This document shows, one piece after another, positions 27,427 through 35,213 of a stretch of 64,000 nt of DNA. Within the stretch, counting starts at the first letter, position 1; every line of letters begins with the position of its first letter. Under the pieces are notes generated by a model. It saw nothing but the letters and a program-made list of their open reading frames with translations, made no database searches and was not told the DNA's origin. This stretch comes from Streptomyces sp. NBC_00461 (GTDB lineage Bacteria; Actinomycetota; Actinomycetes; Streptomycetales; Streptomycetaceae), in assembly GCF_036013935.1 (NCBI RefSeq), contig NZ_CP107902.1, positions 6,357,001 to 6,421,000 of the forward strand, written 5' to 3'. Both the position numbers and the translations under genes were made by a program.

Positions 27427-29610
27427 ATGCCGCCCGTGGGGCGGCGGGCCCGCGAGCTGTGCACGGAGGGCATGCGGCTGTACGAGGCCGCCCGCACCGT
27501 GCTCGCCGATCACGCCCGTGCCCTGGAGGCGGTCCGCTCGGCGCTGGCCCCGATCCGGGACGAACTCGTCGCCAAGGAGCTGGAGTGCATCCCGGTCGCC
27601 CGCCTCAAGGACGCCACCGAGGGCCGGCTGCGCCTCGCGGCCGTCGAGGCGGCCGGGCTCTCCTCGGTGCGCGCCGTGTACGAGGCGAGCCGGTACGAGC
27701 TCCGGCAGATCCCCGGCGTCGGCGCCCAGACCGCCGACCAGGCCCTCGCCGCCGCCCGGCAGATCGCCCGGGCGGTCGAGGAGACGGTCACGGTGCGGAT
27801 CGACGTCGACCGGCCCGAACCCCGGACCACCGCACTGGTCGTCGCGCTGCACCGGCTGGTCGAGGCCGGGCCCGAACTGCGCCGGGCCGTGGACACCGCC
27901 GAGCAACTCGAACGGAAACTCCGCGAGTTGCTGCCGACGGCCCGCCCCGCGACCAGCCGGCTGCGGCTGGCGCTCACCGGGCGGCGCGGCAAGGAGGCCG
28001 CCCTCGCGGCCACGGCGGAGCTGCGCAGGCTGACGGCCGAGGCGGCCGCCAAGGGCACCCGGCTCCAGCTCACCCAGGCCGCCACCGACCTGCTGCGCGA
28101 ACCGGCCTCCGACATCGAGGCCTGGGTCGACTTCGAGCTGCGCTCCGCCGAGTTCTACAGCCAGCTCGCCGAGGTCTCCGAGCACCGCACGGACGAGGCG
28201 GCCGCGGAGGGCTTCCTGCCCTCGGAGGTGGCCGAGCGGGTGCACGCCCAGCCGCTCGACGACACCCACCGCCGCGTCTCGCTGCGCGGCTACCAGTCCT
28301 TCGGCGCTCGCTTCGCACTCGCCCAGCGCCGCGTCGTCCTCGGCGACGAGATGGGCCTCGGCAAGACCATCCAGGCCATCGCCGCGCTCGCCCATCTCGC
28401 AGCCGAGGGGCACAGTCACTTCCTGGTGGTGTGCCCGGCCAGCGTGCTGATCAACTGGACGCGGGAGATCCGCTCCCGCAGCACACTGCGGGCGGTGCCG
28501 GTGCACGGCCCGGACCGCCAGGACGCGTACGCCGAGTGGCGCGAGCGCGGCGGCGTCGCCCTGACCACCTTCGACCTGCTGCACACCCTGCCCGCACCGG
28601 ACGCCGCCAAGCCGGCGTCCGCACCGGACGGTGCCAAGCCGGGGATGCTCGTCGTCGACGAGGCGCACTACGTGAAGAACCCCGACACCCGCCGCGCCAG
28701 ATCCATCGCGGCCTGGACGCAGAGCTGCGACCGCGTCCTGTTCCTCACCGGCACCCCGATGGAGAACCGCGTCGAGGAGTTCCGCACCCTGGTCCGCTAC
28801 CTCCAGCCGGACCTGGTCCCCGACATACGCGACAGCCACGCGGTCGCCGGCCCGTACGTCTTCCGCAGATCGGTCGCGCCCGCCTACCTGCGCCGCAACC
28901 AGCAGGACGTGCTCACCGAACTGCCCGCACTGCTGCAGGTCGACGAATGGGAGGAGTTCGGCGCGGCCGACGAGGACGCGTACCGTACGGCGGTCGCCGA
29001 GGGGAACTTCATGGCGATGCGCCGGGCCGCGTACGCCGACCCGGAGAAGTCCGCGAAGCTGCAGCGGCTGCGCGAACTGGTCACGGAGGCGGCGGACAAC
29101 GGCCTGAAGGTGGTCGTGTTCTCGTACTTCCGCGACGTCCTCGCCACCGTCCAGGCAGCCCTGGGCGAGCGCGTCCTCGGCCCGGTGTCCGGCTCCGTGC
29201 CCGCCGCCCGACGCCAGCGGCTGGTCGACGACTTCACGGCCGTCGACGGCCACGCGGTGCTGCTGTCGCAGATCGAGGCCGGCGGCGTCGGCCTGAACCT
29301 CCAGGCGGCGTCCGTGGTGATCCTGTGCGAGCCGCAGGTCAAGCCCACCCTGGAACACCAGGCCGTGGCCCGTGCCCACCGCATGGGCCAGGTCCGCCCG
29401 GTCCAGGTGCACCGCCTGCTCGCGACGGACAGCGTGGACGAACGCCTGCTGCGCATCCTGGAGAACAAGGACCGCCTCTTCGACGCCTATGCCCGCCGCA
29501 GCGACACCGCCGACGCCACACCGGACGCGGTCGACGTCTCGGACACCGGGATCGCCCGCCGGATCGTGGAGGAGGAGCAGCGCAGACTGGCCGGTGAACC
29601 GGTCGACTGA
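27427..29610 (+). CDS. SNF2-family DEAD/DEAH helicase
   Basis: A 727-residue SNF2-type ATPase. I start at ATG 27427 because GGGAGG lies 5 nt upstream; the open frame extends to 27280 through repeat DNA. The N-terminal part (about 1-285) is mostly helical and contains a helix-hairpin-helix-like IPGVGAQTADQALAAARQ near 96. The helicase core has GDEMGLGKT (about 306), VVDEAHYVKNP (about 410), FLTGTPMEN and, in the second lobe, QIEAGGVGLNLQAA and RAHRMGQ (about 649). It should translocate on DNA and remodel protein-DNA complexes. It is alone, not beside a nuclease or methylase, so a defence role is not indicated by context. Confidence 0.88.
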   Translation: MPPVGRRARELCTEGMRLYEAARTVLADHARALEAVRSALAPIRDELVAKELECIPVARLKDATEGRLRLAAVEAAGLSSVRAVYEASRYELRQIPGVGAQTADQALAAARQIARAVEETVTVRIDVDRPEPRTTALVVALHRLVEAGPELRRAVDTAEQLERKLRELLPTARPATSRLRLALTGRRGKEAALAATAELRRLTAEAAAKGTRLQLTQAATDLLREPASDIEAWVDFELRSAEFYSQLAEVSEHRTDEAAAEGFLPSEVAERVHAQPLDDTHRRVSLRGYQSFGARFALAQRRVVLGDEMGLGKTIQAIAALAHLAAEGHSHFLVVCPASVLINWTREIRSRSTLRAVPVHGPDRQDAYAEWRERGGVALTTFDLLHTLPAPDAAKPASAPDGAKPGMLVVDEAHYVKNPDTRRARSIAAWTQSCDRVLFLTGTPMENRVEEFRTLVRYLQPDLVPDIRDSHAVAGPYVFRRSVAPAYLRRNQQDVLTELPALLQVDEWEEFGAADEDAYRTAVAEGNFMAMRRAAYADPEKSAKLQRLRELVTEAADNGLKVVVFSYFRDVLATVQAALGERVLGPVSGSVPAARRQRLVDDFTAVDGHAVLLSQIEAGGVGLNLQAASVVILCEPQVKPTLEHQAVARAHRMGQVRPVQVHRLLATDSVDERLLRILENKDRLFDAYARRSDTADATPDAVDVSDTGIARRIVEEEQRRLAGEPVD

Positions 29611-29726
29611 CCGTCAGCGGCCGCCCACTCACACCACGGCGAACGGCTCCCCGGCACGCCCGGCCCCCATCGGTGGGCCCTTCGCGGACTGCGAGCGGAC
29701 TGCCGGCAACCGGCCGTGGGTGGTCG

Positions 29727-30932
29727 TCATCGTGGCCCCCGCGAGGGATGCGGCTTCGGGTCCGTGACCCACCCCGCGGCCAGCACGAGGCGGGTCTCCC
29801 GATGCACGGCGAGGAAGGCGAAGGGGCGGTCGAACTCCGCTCGGACGACCGTGGTCTCGTACCGGTACTGGGGAAGGCCGCCGGCCGCCACCGGCATCAT
29901 GGCCGCCACCGCGGCGGCCCGGAAGCCGAGAGCGCCGAACTCGGCCACCGCCGACTGCCCCGCCGCCCCGATGGCGAGCGGGGCGGCGCTGATGCCGGGG
30001 AAGTGTCCCTGCCGGTCGTCCCGTGCCGTCGTGAGTCCGAAAAGGCCGTGCAGGGCCAGCAGATCGTGATCCGCCGCCACCTCGAACGCCACGGTCGTGA
30101 CGTCCAGAGTGACCGGCTCCGGAGTCAGGGACGGCTGTTGCTCCACGTGCAGGCCAGGCCCCACGTGTCCGTGGGGAAGCCGGCCGCCTCCGGTGACCGC
30201 CAGTGTGCCCTCCAGGACGCCGATGCCCGCCCTCAGCACCTGCCCGGGGGCCATCCGGTCCTCGCCGAGGAGCAGGTGGACGTCGATGCCGTTGTCGCCG
30301 GGCACCCGCAGTGCCGTGACATGGCCCTCGGGCGTGCTCGTCACGCCGACCCGGTCCGGCCGGACGCTTCTGCGGTGCAGCCCGAGGAGCGTGCGGCCCT
30401 GCCACGGGCCGGTGTCCGGCCGACGCATCACCTCGGTGAAGGGCCGTGGCCAGTCCGTGCGCAGGGCGAAGGCGGTGGCGAGGACCATCCGGGCGTCCTC
30501 GGTCAGCGTGACCGGCATGCGGTCGACCAGCCCGTCGGTCCGCTTCGCCGCCCACGCGTCCAGCGCCTCCTGGGAAGCGTCGAGGTCGGTGGTCAGAACG
30601 CCGTGAGACTCGGCGGGCAGCCGGCTCAGCCACGCCTCTTGGAGCTCCATCGCACGGTCGGTCCACAAACCGAGAGCGGAGTCCAGGCCGGGCACGGACC
30701 CCATCACACCCAGCAACTCCCGTGCCGCAAAAGCCGCTTGACCGGCGGGCACTCCCACCGCCCCCTCCAGCTCGGCCCGCGCCGCACCCCCGGCCCCGTC
30801 CGCCAGGAACGCCAGCAGCGGCCACACTCCCGCCGCGGAGAACACCGTGCCGCGGTCCGCCGCTGCGGCCCACCGTGCGGTCAGCGCGTTCACCGCCCGC
30901 ACAGCCGCAGTCGCCCGATCCGTGATCACCAT
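29727..30932 (-). CDS. Serpin-family protein
   Basis: A 401-residue serpin. FSAAGVWPLLAFLADGA near the N-terminus corresponds to the first helix B region. AMVLATAFALRTDW matches the strand 3A segment. The C-terminal FDRPFAFLAVHRETRLVLAAGWVTDP matches the serpin signature. The hinge before the reactive-centre loop reads AEFGALGFRAAAVAAMM, close to the small-residue pattern that allows loop insertion but with Phe and Arg where Thr/Glu are usual. There is no signal peptide, so it is probably cytoplasmic. Bacterial serpins are uncommon and inhibit serine or cysteine proteases; whether this one is inhibitory is uncertain. Confidence 0.85.
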   Translation of the reverse strand: MVITDRATAAVRAVNALTARWAAAADRGTVFSAAGVWPLLAFLADGAGGAARAELEGAVGVPAGQAAFAARELLGVMGSVPGLDSALGLWTDRAMELQEAWLSRLPAESHGVLTTDLDASQEALDAWAAKRTDGLVDRMPVTLTEDARMVLATAFALRTDWPRPFTEVMRRPDTGPWQGRTLLGLHRRSVRPDRVGVTSTPEGHVTALRVPGDNGIDVHLLLGEDRMAPGQVLRAGIGVLEGTLAVTGGGRLPHGHVGPGLHVEQQPSLTPEPVTLDVTTVAFEVAADHDLLALHGLFGLTTARDDRQGHFPGISAAPLAIGAAGQSAVAEFGALGFRAAAVAAMMPVAAGGLPQYRYETTVVRAEFDRPFAFLAVHRETRLVLAAGWVTDPKPHPSRGPR

Positions 30933-31012
30933 TCCGCCCCCGCCGCCCTCACGCTTACCATGCGCCCAGTCGTACGCCAGTTCTGCGCGTCAGCCCCTGA
31001 AACAGGAGCACG

Positions 31013-32221
31013 GTGCCCGTGTCCACACCCCCGCCCCCTGGGCCCCACCAGCCCCAGGAAACCCAAGGGCCGCACCCGCAGGGCCAGTACCCGTACCCGC
31101 AGGGGCCGTACGCCGCTCCCGGACCATATCCGTACCAGCCCTGGGGCCAGGGCTACAGCCCGTACAACCGCACCGCGCCCGTCAACGGGGCCGCCATCGC
31201 CTCACTGGTCCTCGGCATCCTCTGCTTCGTTCCGGCCGGCGGGCTGCTGCTGGGCCTGATCGCGCTCGCCCAGATCAAGAGGAAGGGCGAGCGGGGCAGG
31301 GGCATGGCCGTCACCGGTGCGATCCTGTCCTCCGTCGGGCTCGCGCTGTGGGTGGTGGGGCTCAGCGGCGGCATCACCTTCGACGTCTGGACCGGCCTCA
31401 AGGACGCCGCGCACGACAACGGCAGCGCCTACTCCCTCACGACGGGCGAGTGCTTCGACGCCCCGAGCGGATCCCTGGAAGGCCTGGCCTACGACGTCGA
31501 CAGGGTGCCCTGCGACGGCCGGCACGACGCGGAGGTCTTCGCCGCGTTCAAGATGACGGGCGGCGCCGAGTACCCCGGGGACGCCAAGGTCACGGACGTC
31601 GCCGACACCAAGTGCTACGTGCTCCGGTACGGCTACGCCATGGACGCCTGGGCCGTGCCCGACGACGTCGACGTCTATTACCTGACGCCGACCCGACAGA
31701 GCTGGCGACTCGGCGACCGCGACATCACCTGCCTGTTCGGCAACACCGACGAGAAGGCCGGTCTGACGGGCTCGCTGCGCAACGACGCGCGGACCCTGGA
31801 CGCGGACCAGGTCGCCTATCTCAAGGCCGTCAACCTCGAGAACGCCGTCCTGGACGCGCAGCCCGAGGACAGCCCCGACGACGACCTCCGGGGCAGCCGT
31901 GCATGGGCCGGGCGGATGTCGGCCGCGCTCACAGAGGAGATCGGGTCACTGCGCGACCACCACTGGCCCGCGGATGCGAGGAAGCCGGTCGCGAAGGTCG
32001 CCACGGCGGTCGAGGCGAGCCGAAGGGAGTGGGCCCGGGCAGCGAAGGCGACCGACGCGGACAGCTTCTACGCGCACTACGACCGCGCCATGGTGCTCTC
32101 CACTCCTGACACCTCCATGACCGCCCGCAAGGCTCTGGGCCTTACCGCGACCCCTCCCCCCTCCCTGGACGGGGACGACGGCGGGGGCAGCGACCGGGGC
32201 GGCTCCCAGTTCGAGGTGTGA
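31013..32221 (+). CDS. DUF4190 membrane protein with septum-formation-like domain
   Basis: A 402-residue protein starting at GTG 31013, with AGGAG 4-5 nt upstream. The order is a Pro/Gln/Tyr-rich cytoplasmic tail (about 1-55), a DUF4190 double hairpin with two membrane segments (about 58-120, AAIASLVLGILCFVPAGGLLLGLIALAQIKRKGERGRGMA in two parts around the conserved KRKGERGRG turn), then an extracytoplasmic region. Within it LTTGECFDAPSG and VPCDGRHDAEVFA resemble the Septum_form domain. The C-terminal part is helical. Two Cys pairs (around GECF/VPCD and TKCY/ITCL) could form disulfides. Role unknown; cell-envelope work is likely. Confidence 0.82.
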   Translation: MPVSTPPPPGPHQPQETQGPHPQGQYPYPQGPYAAPGPYPYQPWGQGYSPYNRTAPVNGAAIASLVLGILCFVPAGGLLLGLIALAQIKRKGERGRGMAVTGAILSSVGLALWVVGLSGGITFDVWTGLKDAAHDNGSAYSLTTGECFDAPSGSLEGLAYDVDRVPCDGRHDAEVFAAFKMTGGAEYPGDAKVTDVADTKCYVLRYGYAMDAWAVPDDVDVYYLTPTRQSWRLGDRDITCLFGNTDEKAGLTGSLRNDARTLDADQVAYLKAVNLENAVLDAQPEDSPDDDLRGSRAWAGRMSAALTEEIGSLRDHHWPADARKPVAKVATAVEASRREWARAAKATDADSFYAHYDRAMVLSTPDTSMTARKALGLTATPPPSLDGDDGGGSDRGGSQFEV

Positions 32222-32332
32222 GCGCGGCTATAGCGGGGAGAAAGTGCCTGCGTAAAGCCCTCCGTAGGCGCATGTCATCACATCGAGTGATTCTCTGGCC
32301 TTTGCTTGCACAGCACAACCCACGGTTGCCAG

Positions 32333-32353
32333 GCTGTTGCTGTCTGTACAACC
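32333..32353. promoter_or_regulatory. Candidate GntR operator (GTTG-N9-CAAC)
   Basis: GTTGCTGTCTGTACAAC, with symmetric GTTG and CAAC arms 9 bp apart, lies about 20-35 bp upstream of the GntR start codon. GntR proteins often bind such GT-rich/AC-rich dyads at their own promoters. Confidence 0.35.
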
Positions 32354-32368
32354 TGATGGGAGTGGCCA

Positions 32369-33121
32369 GTGACTTTCGGTGAGCAGCCGGCGTACCTGCG
32401 CGTCGCGGGTGATCTCCGCAAGAAGATCGTCAATGGCTCGCTGCCGCCGCACACCCGTCTCCCCTCCCAGGCCAGAATCCGCGAGGAGTACGGCGTCTCG
32501 GACACCGTCGCGCTGGAGGCGCGCAAGGTGCTGATGGCGGAAGGCCTGGTGGAGGGTCGCTCCGGGTCGGGGACGTACGTCCGCGAGCGTGCGGTGCCCC
32601 GCAGTGTCGCCCGCTCCGGCTTCCGCCCGGCCGGCGGCGCCACGCCCTTCCGTCAGGAGCAGGCCGACGGCGAGGGGCGCGGCACCTGGGAGTCGAGCAG
32701 CGCACAGGCCGAGGCGAGCAGCTGTGTCGCCGAGCGGCTCGGCATCAAGCCCGGCGACCGCGTGATGTGCACCAGGTACGTGTTCCGGGAGGCCGGCGAG
32801 GCGATGATGCTCTCCACTTCCTGGGAGCCCCTCGCGGTCACCGGACGCACACCCGTGATGCTCCCCGAGGAGGGCCCGCTCGGCGGCATGGGCGTCGTCG
32901 AGCGCATGGCGGCGATCGACGTGATCGTGGACAACGTCACGGAGGAGGTCGGCGCCCGCCCCGGCCTCGCCGAGGAACTGCTCGCCCTGGGTGGCGTCCC
33001 CGGCCATGTCGTCCTGGTCATCCAGCGCACCTTCTTCGCTTCGGGACGTCCCGTGGAGACGGCCGACGTCGTGATCCCCGCCGACCGTTACCGGGCCGCG
33101 TACCACCTCCCAGTGAAGTAG
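32369..33121 (+). CDS. GntR family regulator with UTRA domain
   Basis: A 250-residue GntR/HutC-type regulator starting at GTG 32369 with GGGAG 6 nt upstream. The N-terminal winged helix (about 5-70) carries RVAGDLRKKIVNGSLPPH and LPSQARIREEYGVSDTVALEARKVL. The C-terminal UTRA-like ligand domain (about 95-245) has WESSSAQAEAS, TRYVFREAGEAMMLSTSWEPL and the RPGLAEELLALG helix. The ligand is unknown and no metabolic genes are adjacent; it seems to act on distant genes or itself. A GTTG-N9-CAAC dyad lies just upstream of the start. Confidence 0.9.
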   Translation: MTFGEQPAYLRVAGDLRKKIVNGSLPPHTRLPSQARIREEYGVSDTVALEARKVLMAEGLVEGRSGSGTYVRERAVPRSVARSGFRPAGGATPFRQEQADGEGRGTWESSSAQAEASSCVAERLGIKPGDRVMCTRYVFREAGEAMMLSTSWEPLAVTGRTPVMLPEEGPLGGMGVVERMAAIDVIVDNVTEEVGARPGLAEELLALGGVPGHVVLVIQRTFFASGRPVETADVVIPADRYRAAYHLPVK

Positions 33122-33391
33122 CGCACACCCTTACGGCGCCGGGCCCCGGTACCCCGCACCGCAACCCCCTCAGGGCACCCGCGGAGTCTCCCCCTCCGCC
33201 GGTGGAATCTGGCCGTTTTCGCAGGTCGCCCCGTGCGTGGCTGCCGCTGCTCGGTATGCCCCTGACCGGATGCGTCGACGCCTCGCGGGCGGCGCGTTCG
33301 AGGTCGCGCGCCCCCCTCGCTCTGGCCGGTTGCGTACCTCTTCGTGAAATTCCGTATTCGCTGCGTAAAGGTTAGGCGTAGGCTCGGGCAT
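33122..33391. other. Intergenic region between GntR and SPOR-like genes
   Basis: About 270 bp without a convincing gene. The last about 60 bp are richer in A/T (GTGAAATTCCGTATTCGC, GCGTAAAGGTTAGG), as expected for a promoter, and end in the TAGGCT box described separately. Confidence 0.5.
33379..33384 (+). promoter_or_regulatory. Candidate leaderless -10 box (TAGGCT)
   Basis: TAGGCT is followed by 7 nt and ATG 33392, the start of a 31-codon open frame. The same hexamer and spacing precede the Nudix gene 350 bp downstream. Confidence 0.4.
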
Positions 33392-33487
33392 ATGCGGATT
33401 GCGGTTTCCTTAGTGGGCGGGGCACGGCACGAACCGCGGGTGGGACGCGGTCGGGCCGGGGTGGGAAGGAGCGCTGGGGCGCGATGA
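33392..33487 (+). CDS. Possible 31-residue leaderless small protein or leader peptide
   Basis: ATG 33392 lies 7 nt after TAGGCT and opens a 31-codon frame (MRIAVSLVGGARHEP...) ending in TGA at 33485-33487. The stop overlaps the ATG of the SPOR-like gene as ATGA, so the small frame could couple translation to that gene. The product is Arg/Gly-rich and basic with a short hydrophobic start. I do not recognise it; it could also be chance. The coupling and the promoter box are the reasons for listing it. Confidence 0.3.
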   Translation: MRIAVSLVGGARHEPRVGRGRAGVGRSAGAR

Positions 33488-33675
33488 ACGACGGCACGAT
33501 CACTCTTCCCTGGCTCGTCATACGGCAGGACGACAACGGCAACACCTACCGCGTGGGCAGGTACGCGACCAGGGCCGAGGCCCAGAAGATCGCGGACAGC
33601 CTCGACGACCGCGGACACAAGCAGCTCTACTGGGTCGAGCGGATCGGTCAGAACGGAGACCCCGTCCACAACTGA
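33484..33675 (+). CDS. Small SPOR-like protein
   Basis: A 63-residue protein starting MNDGTITLPWLVIRQDDNGN. The YRVGRYATRAEAQKIADSLDDRG segment is the strand-helix pattern of SPOR domains, which bind denuded peptidoglycan, and QLYWVERI gives the next strand. It lacks a signal peptide and is shorter than most SPOR proteins, so its place of action is unclear. AAGGAG lies 13 nt upstream and a GGGG stretch closer. It is widely conserved in my memory of Streptomyces genomes as a small SPOR-like gene. Confidence 0.75.
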   Translation: MNDGTITLPWLVIRQDDNGNTYRVGRYATRAEAQKIADSLDDRGHKQLYWVERIGQNGDPVHN

Positions 33676-33729
33676 GGGCCAGGTCAATGGTCCACACGTA
33701 CGGCCTCAGTCACGGATCCGGCGGTCCCG

Positions 33730-33735
33730 TAGGCT
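33730..33735 (+). promoter_or_regulatory. Candidate leaderless -10 box (TAGGCT) of Nudix gene
   Basis: TAGGCT is followed by 7 nt and ATG 33743 with no Shine-Dalgarno between. Confidence 0.45.
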
Positions 33736-33742
33736 CCCGCGC

Positions 33743-34177
33743 ATGACGGAACGGATCTTGGTGGTCGGCGCCGCCCTGCTGAACGACGGCCGCCTGCTCG
33801 CCGCCCGCCGGAGCGCACCCCCTGAGCTGGCCGACCGCTGGGAACTGCCCGGTGGCAAGGTGGAGCCGGGTGAGGCGCCCGAGGTGGCCCTCGTGCGCGA
33901 ACTGCGCGAGGAACTCGGGGTGGACGCCGAGACCGTCGCACGCGTACCGGGGGAGTGGCCCCTGAAGTCGCCTTACGTGCTCCAGGTGTGGACCGCTCGG
34001 CTGCTCCCCGGCTCGGCCGACCCCAAGCCGCTCCAGGACCATGACGCGCTGCGCTGGCTCGGCCCCGGAGAACTCTGGGACGTGGCCTGGCTGGACCAGG
34101 ACGTTCCGGCCGTCAGGGAGGTTGCCGCCCGCGCCTGGCCTGGGCACGGCCCGGCGAGGGACGCGGAGCCGTCTTGA
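33743..34177 (+). CDS. Nudix hydrolase (MutT-like)
   Basis: A 144-residue Nudix protein. The box GGKVEPGEAPEVALVRELREELGV (about 37-60) fits G-x5-E-x7-REUxEExGU completely. The N-terminal ILVVGAALLNDGRLLAARRSAPPELADRWELP matches MutT-type 8-oxo-dGTP sanitising enzymes; its substrate cannot be fixed from sequence alone. It is preceded by a leaderless-type promoter and followed by a degenerate tandem array before the small ATPase gene. Confidence 0.9.
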   Translation: MTERILVVGAALLNDGRLLAARRSAPPELADRWELPGGKVEPGEAPEVALVRELREELGVDAETVARVPGEWPLKSPYVLQVWTARLLPGSADPKPLQDHDALRWLGPGELWDVAWLDQDVPAVREVAARAWPGHGPARDAEPS

Positions 34178-34474
34178 CCCAGTGGCCACCGTCGCGTGGG
34201 CGCGACAGGCCGTAGGCGACGTAGCCGACTTGCCGACGTGGTCGACTTCCGACGTGGTCGACCTGTCGATGTAGTGGACGTAATCGACCTGCCGTGCCGA
34301 CGCGGTCGACGTCGCCGGCCTGCAGTCGCCCGGCGAGCGCACGCCCCGGGCTCCTTGGTGGCCGACTCCACGCGCGGTGCGCCTTCGTACGCCGTTCGTG
34401 CCACAGTGCGCTGCTGCGGACGGTACTCGGCCCTAGATATCGGGTATGTGCCCATTAACCCCACGAAACCGGAC
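34178..34474. other. Intergenic region with degenerate CGAC-CGACGTGGT array
   Basis: From 34226 to 34306 a 16-17-bp unit is repeated: CGACttgcCGACGTGGT (34226-34242), CGACttcCGACGTGGT (34243-34258), CGACctgtCGATGTAGT (34259-34275), then a broken unit and CGACctgccgtgcCGACGCGGT (34285-34306). The rest of the gap shows no gene. Confidence 0.65.
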
Positions 34475-34906
34475 ATGGGTGGGCTTCTGGCCTGGGAAGT
34501 GATCGGCGTGATCGACCCCGAAGGCGACTACGCCGAGTGGAGCTTTCCCGCGGAGCCGGGCGCTGTCCGCAACGCCCGTGCCGCCGTCCGTGGCCAGCTG
34601 TACCACTGGGGGCTCGACGCCCTCGGTGATCTCGCGACCTTGCTGGTCAGCGAGCTGGTGACCAACTCTCTGCGCCATGCCACAGGCCCGATCGGCGTGC
34701 GTCTCGTGCGGCCCGTGGGCCTTCGGGACGTGCTGCTGGTCGAGGTGTCCGATCCGCTCCCCGATCCACCGTGCGCGCGCGTCGCCCACCCCGAGGACGA
34801 GAGCGGCCGCGGACTGCAGCTGGTCGCCCATTCCTCGCGCCGCTGGGGTACCCGGCCCGGTGACGCGGGTAAGACGGTGTGGTTCGAGCTCGCCGTACCG
34901 GGCTGA
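34475..34906 (+). CDS. Anti-sigma-like HATPase_c_2 protein
   Basis: A 143-residue single-domain ATPase of the RsbW/SpoIIAB-like HATPase_c_2 family. I start at ATG 34475 (MGGLLAWEVIG); GTG 34447 is possible. The N-box LLVSELVTNSLRHATG (about 50-65) and the G boxes SDPLPDPPC and ESGRGLQLVAHSSRRWG are present, and the C-terminus ends KTVWFELAVPG as usual. Streptomyces encode dozens of these; they act as anti-sigma kinases or ATP-binding partners in partner switching. It lies about 310 bp before a large phosphatase-sensor gene of the same signalling class. Confidence 0.85.
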   Translation: MGGLLAWEVIGVIDPEGDYAEWSFPAEPGAVRNARAAVRGQLYHWGLDALGDLATLLVSELVTNSLRHATGPIGVRLVRPVGLRDVLLVEVSDPLPDPPCARVAHPEDESGRGLQLVAHSSRRWGTRPGDAGKTVWFELAVPG

Positions 34907-35213
34907 AGACGGGCCGGTTCAGGTGCGTCGGACGCCGCACGCCCGGGCACAGGCCGGCGCGTCGGACGCTGTACGGGGACTGCTGCCCTGTCGAACGACA
35001 GGTTCAGGCCAGTGGCAGTGTTCGGCGGGCGTGATTCGACGAGGTGTTGGCTGGTTAGAAGACTGGAAGTGTTGTCGCAGCCGGGACCGAAAACCGTCGG
35101 GACCGTGCTGTGATCGTGAACACCGTGTTGTGCGGCGCCGTAGTGCTGGATACTGCGGGCAGCCGCCCCCGGTGACCGGTACCGGACGCGGTGAGCTGGA
35201 GGGGACGGTTCGC
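34907..35213. other. Intergenic region upstream of PAS-GAF-PP2C gene
   Basis: A 307-bp gap. An open frame continues through it but its composition does not fit a coding continuation and GTG 35214 has the Shine-Dalgarno. TTGTGC followed 15 nt later by GATACT, near 35130-35155, is a weak promoter candidate. Nothing else is clear. Confidence 0.45.

Noticed and set aside
27358..29610. A possible defence system around the SNF2 helicase
   Set aside because: No nuclease, methylase, phospholipase D or other defence partner is adjacent; neighbours are a dehydrogenase and a serpin.
33170..33391. A 73-codon minus-strand frame upstream of the SPOR-like gene
   Set aside because: It lacks a Shine-Dalgarno and typical coding bias, and lies over the likely promoter region.
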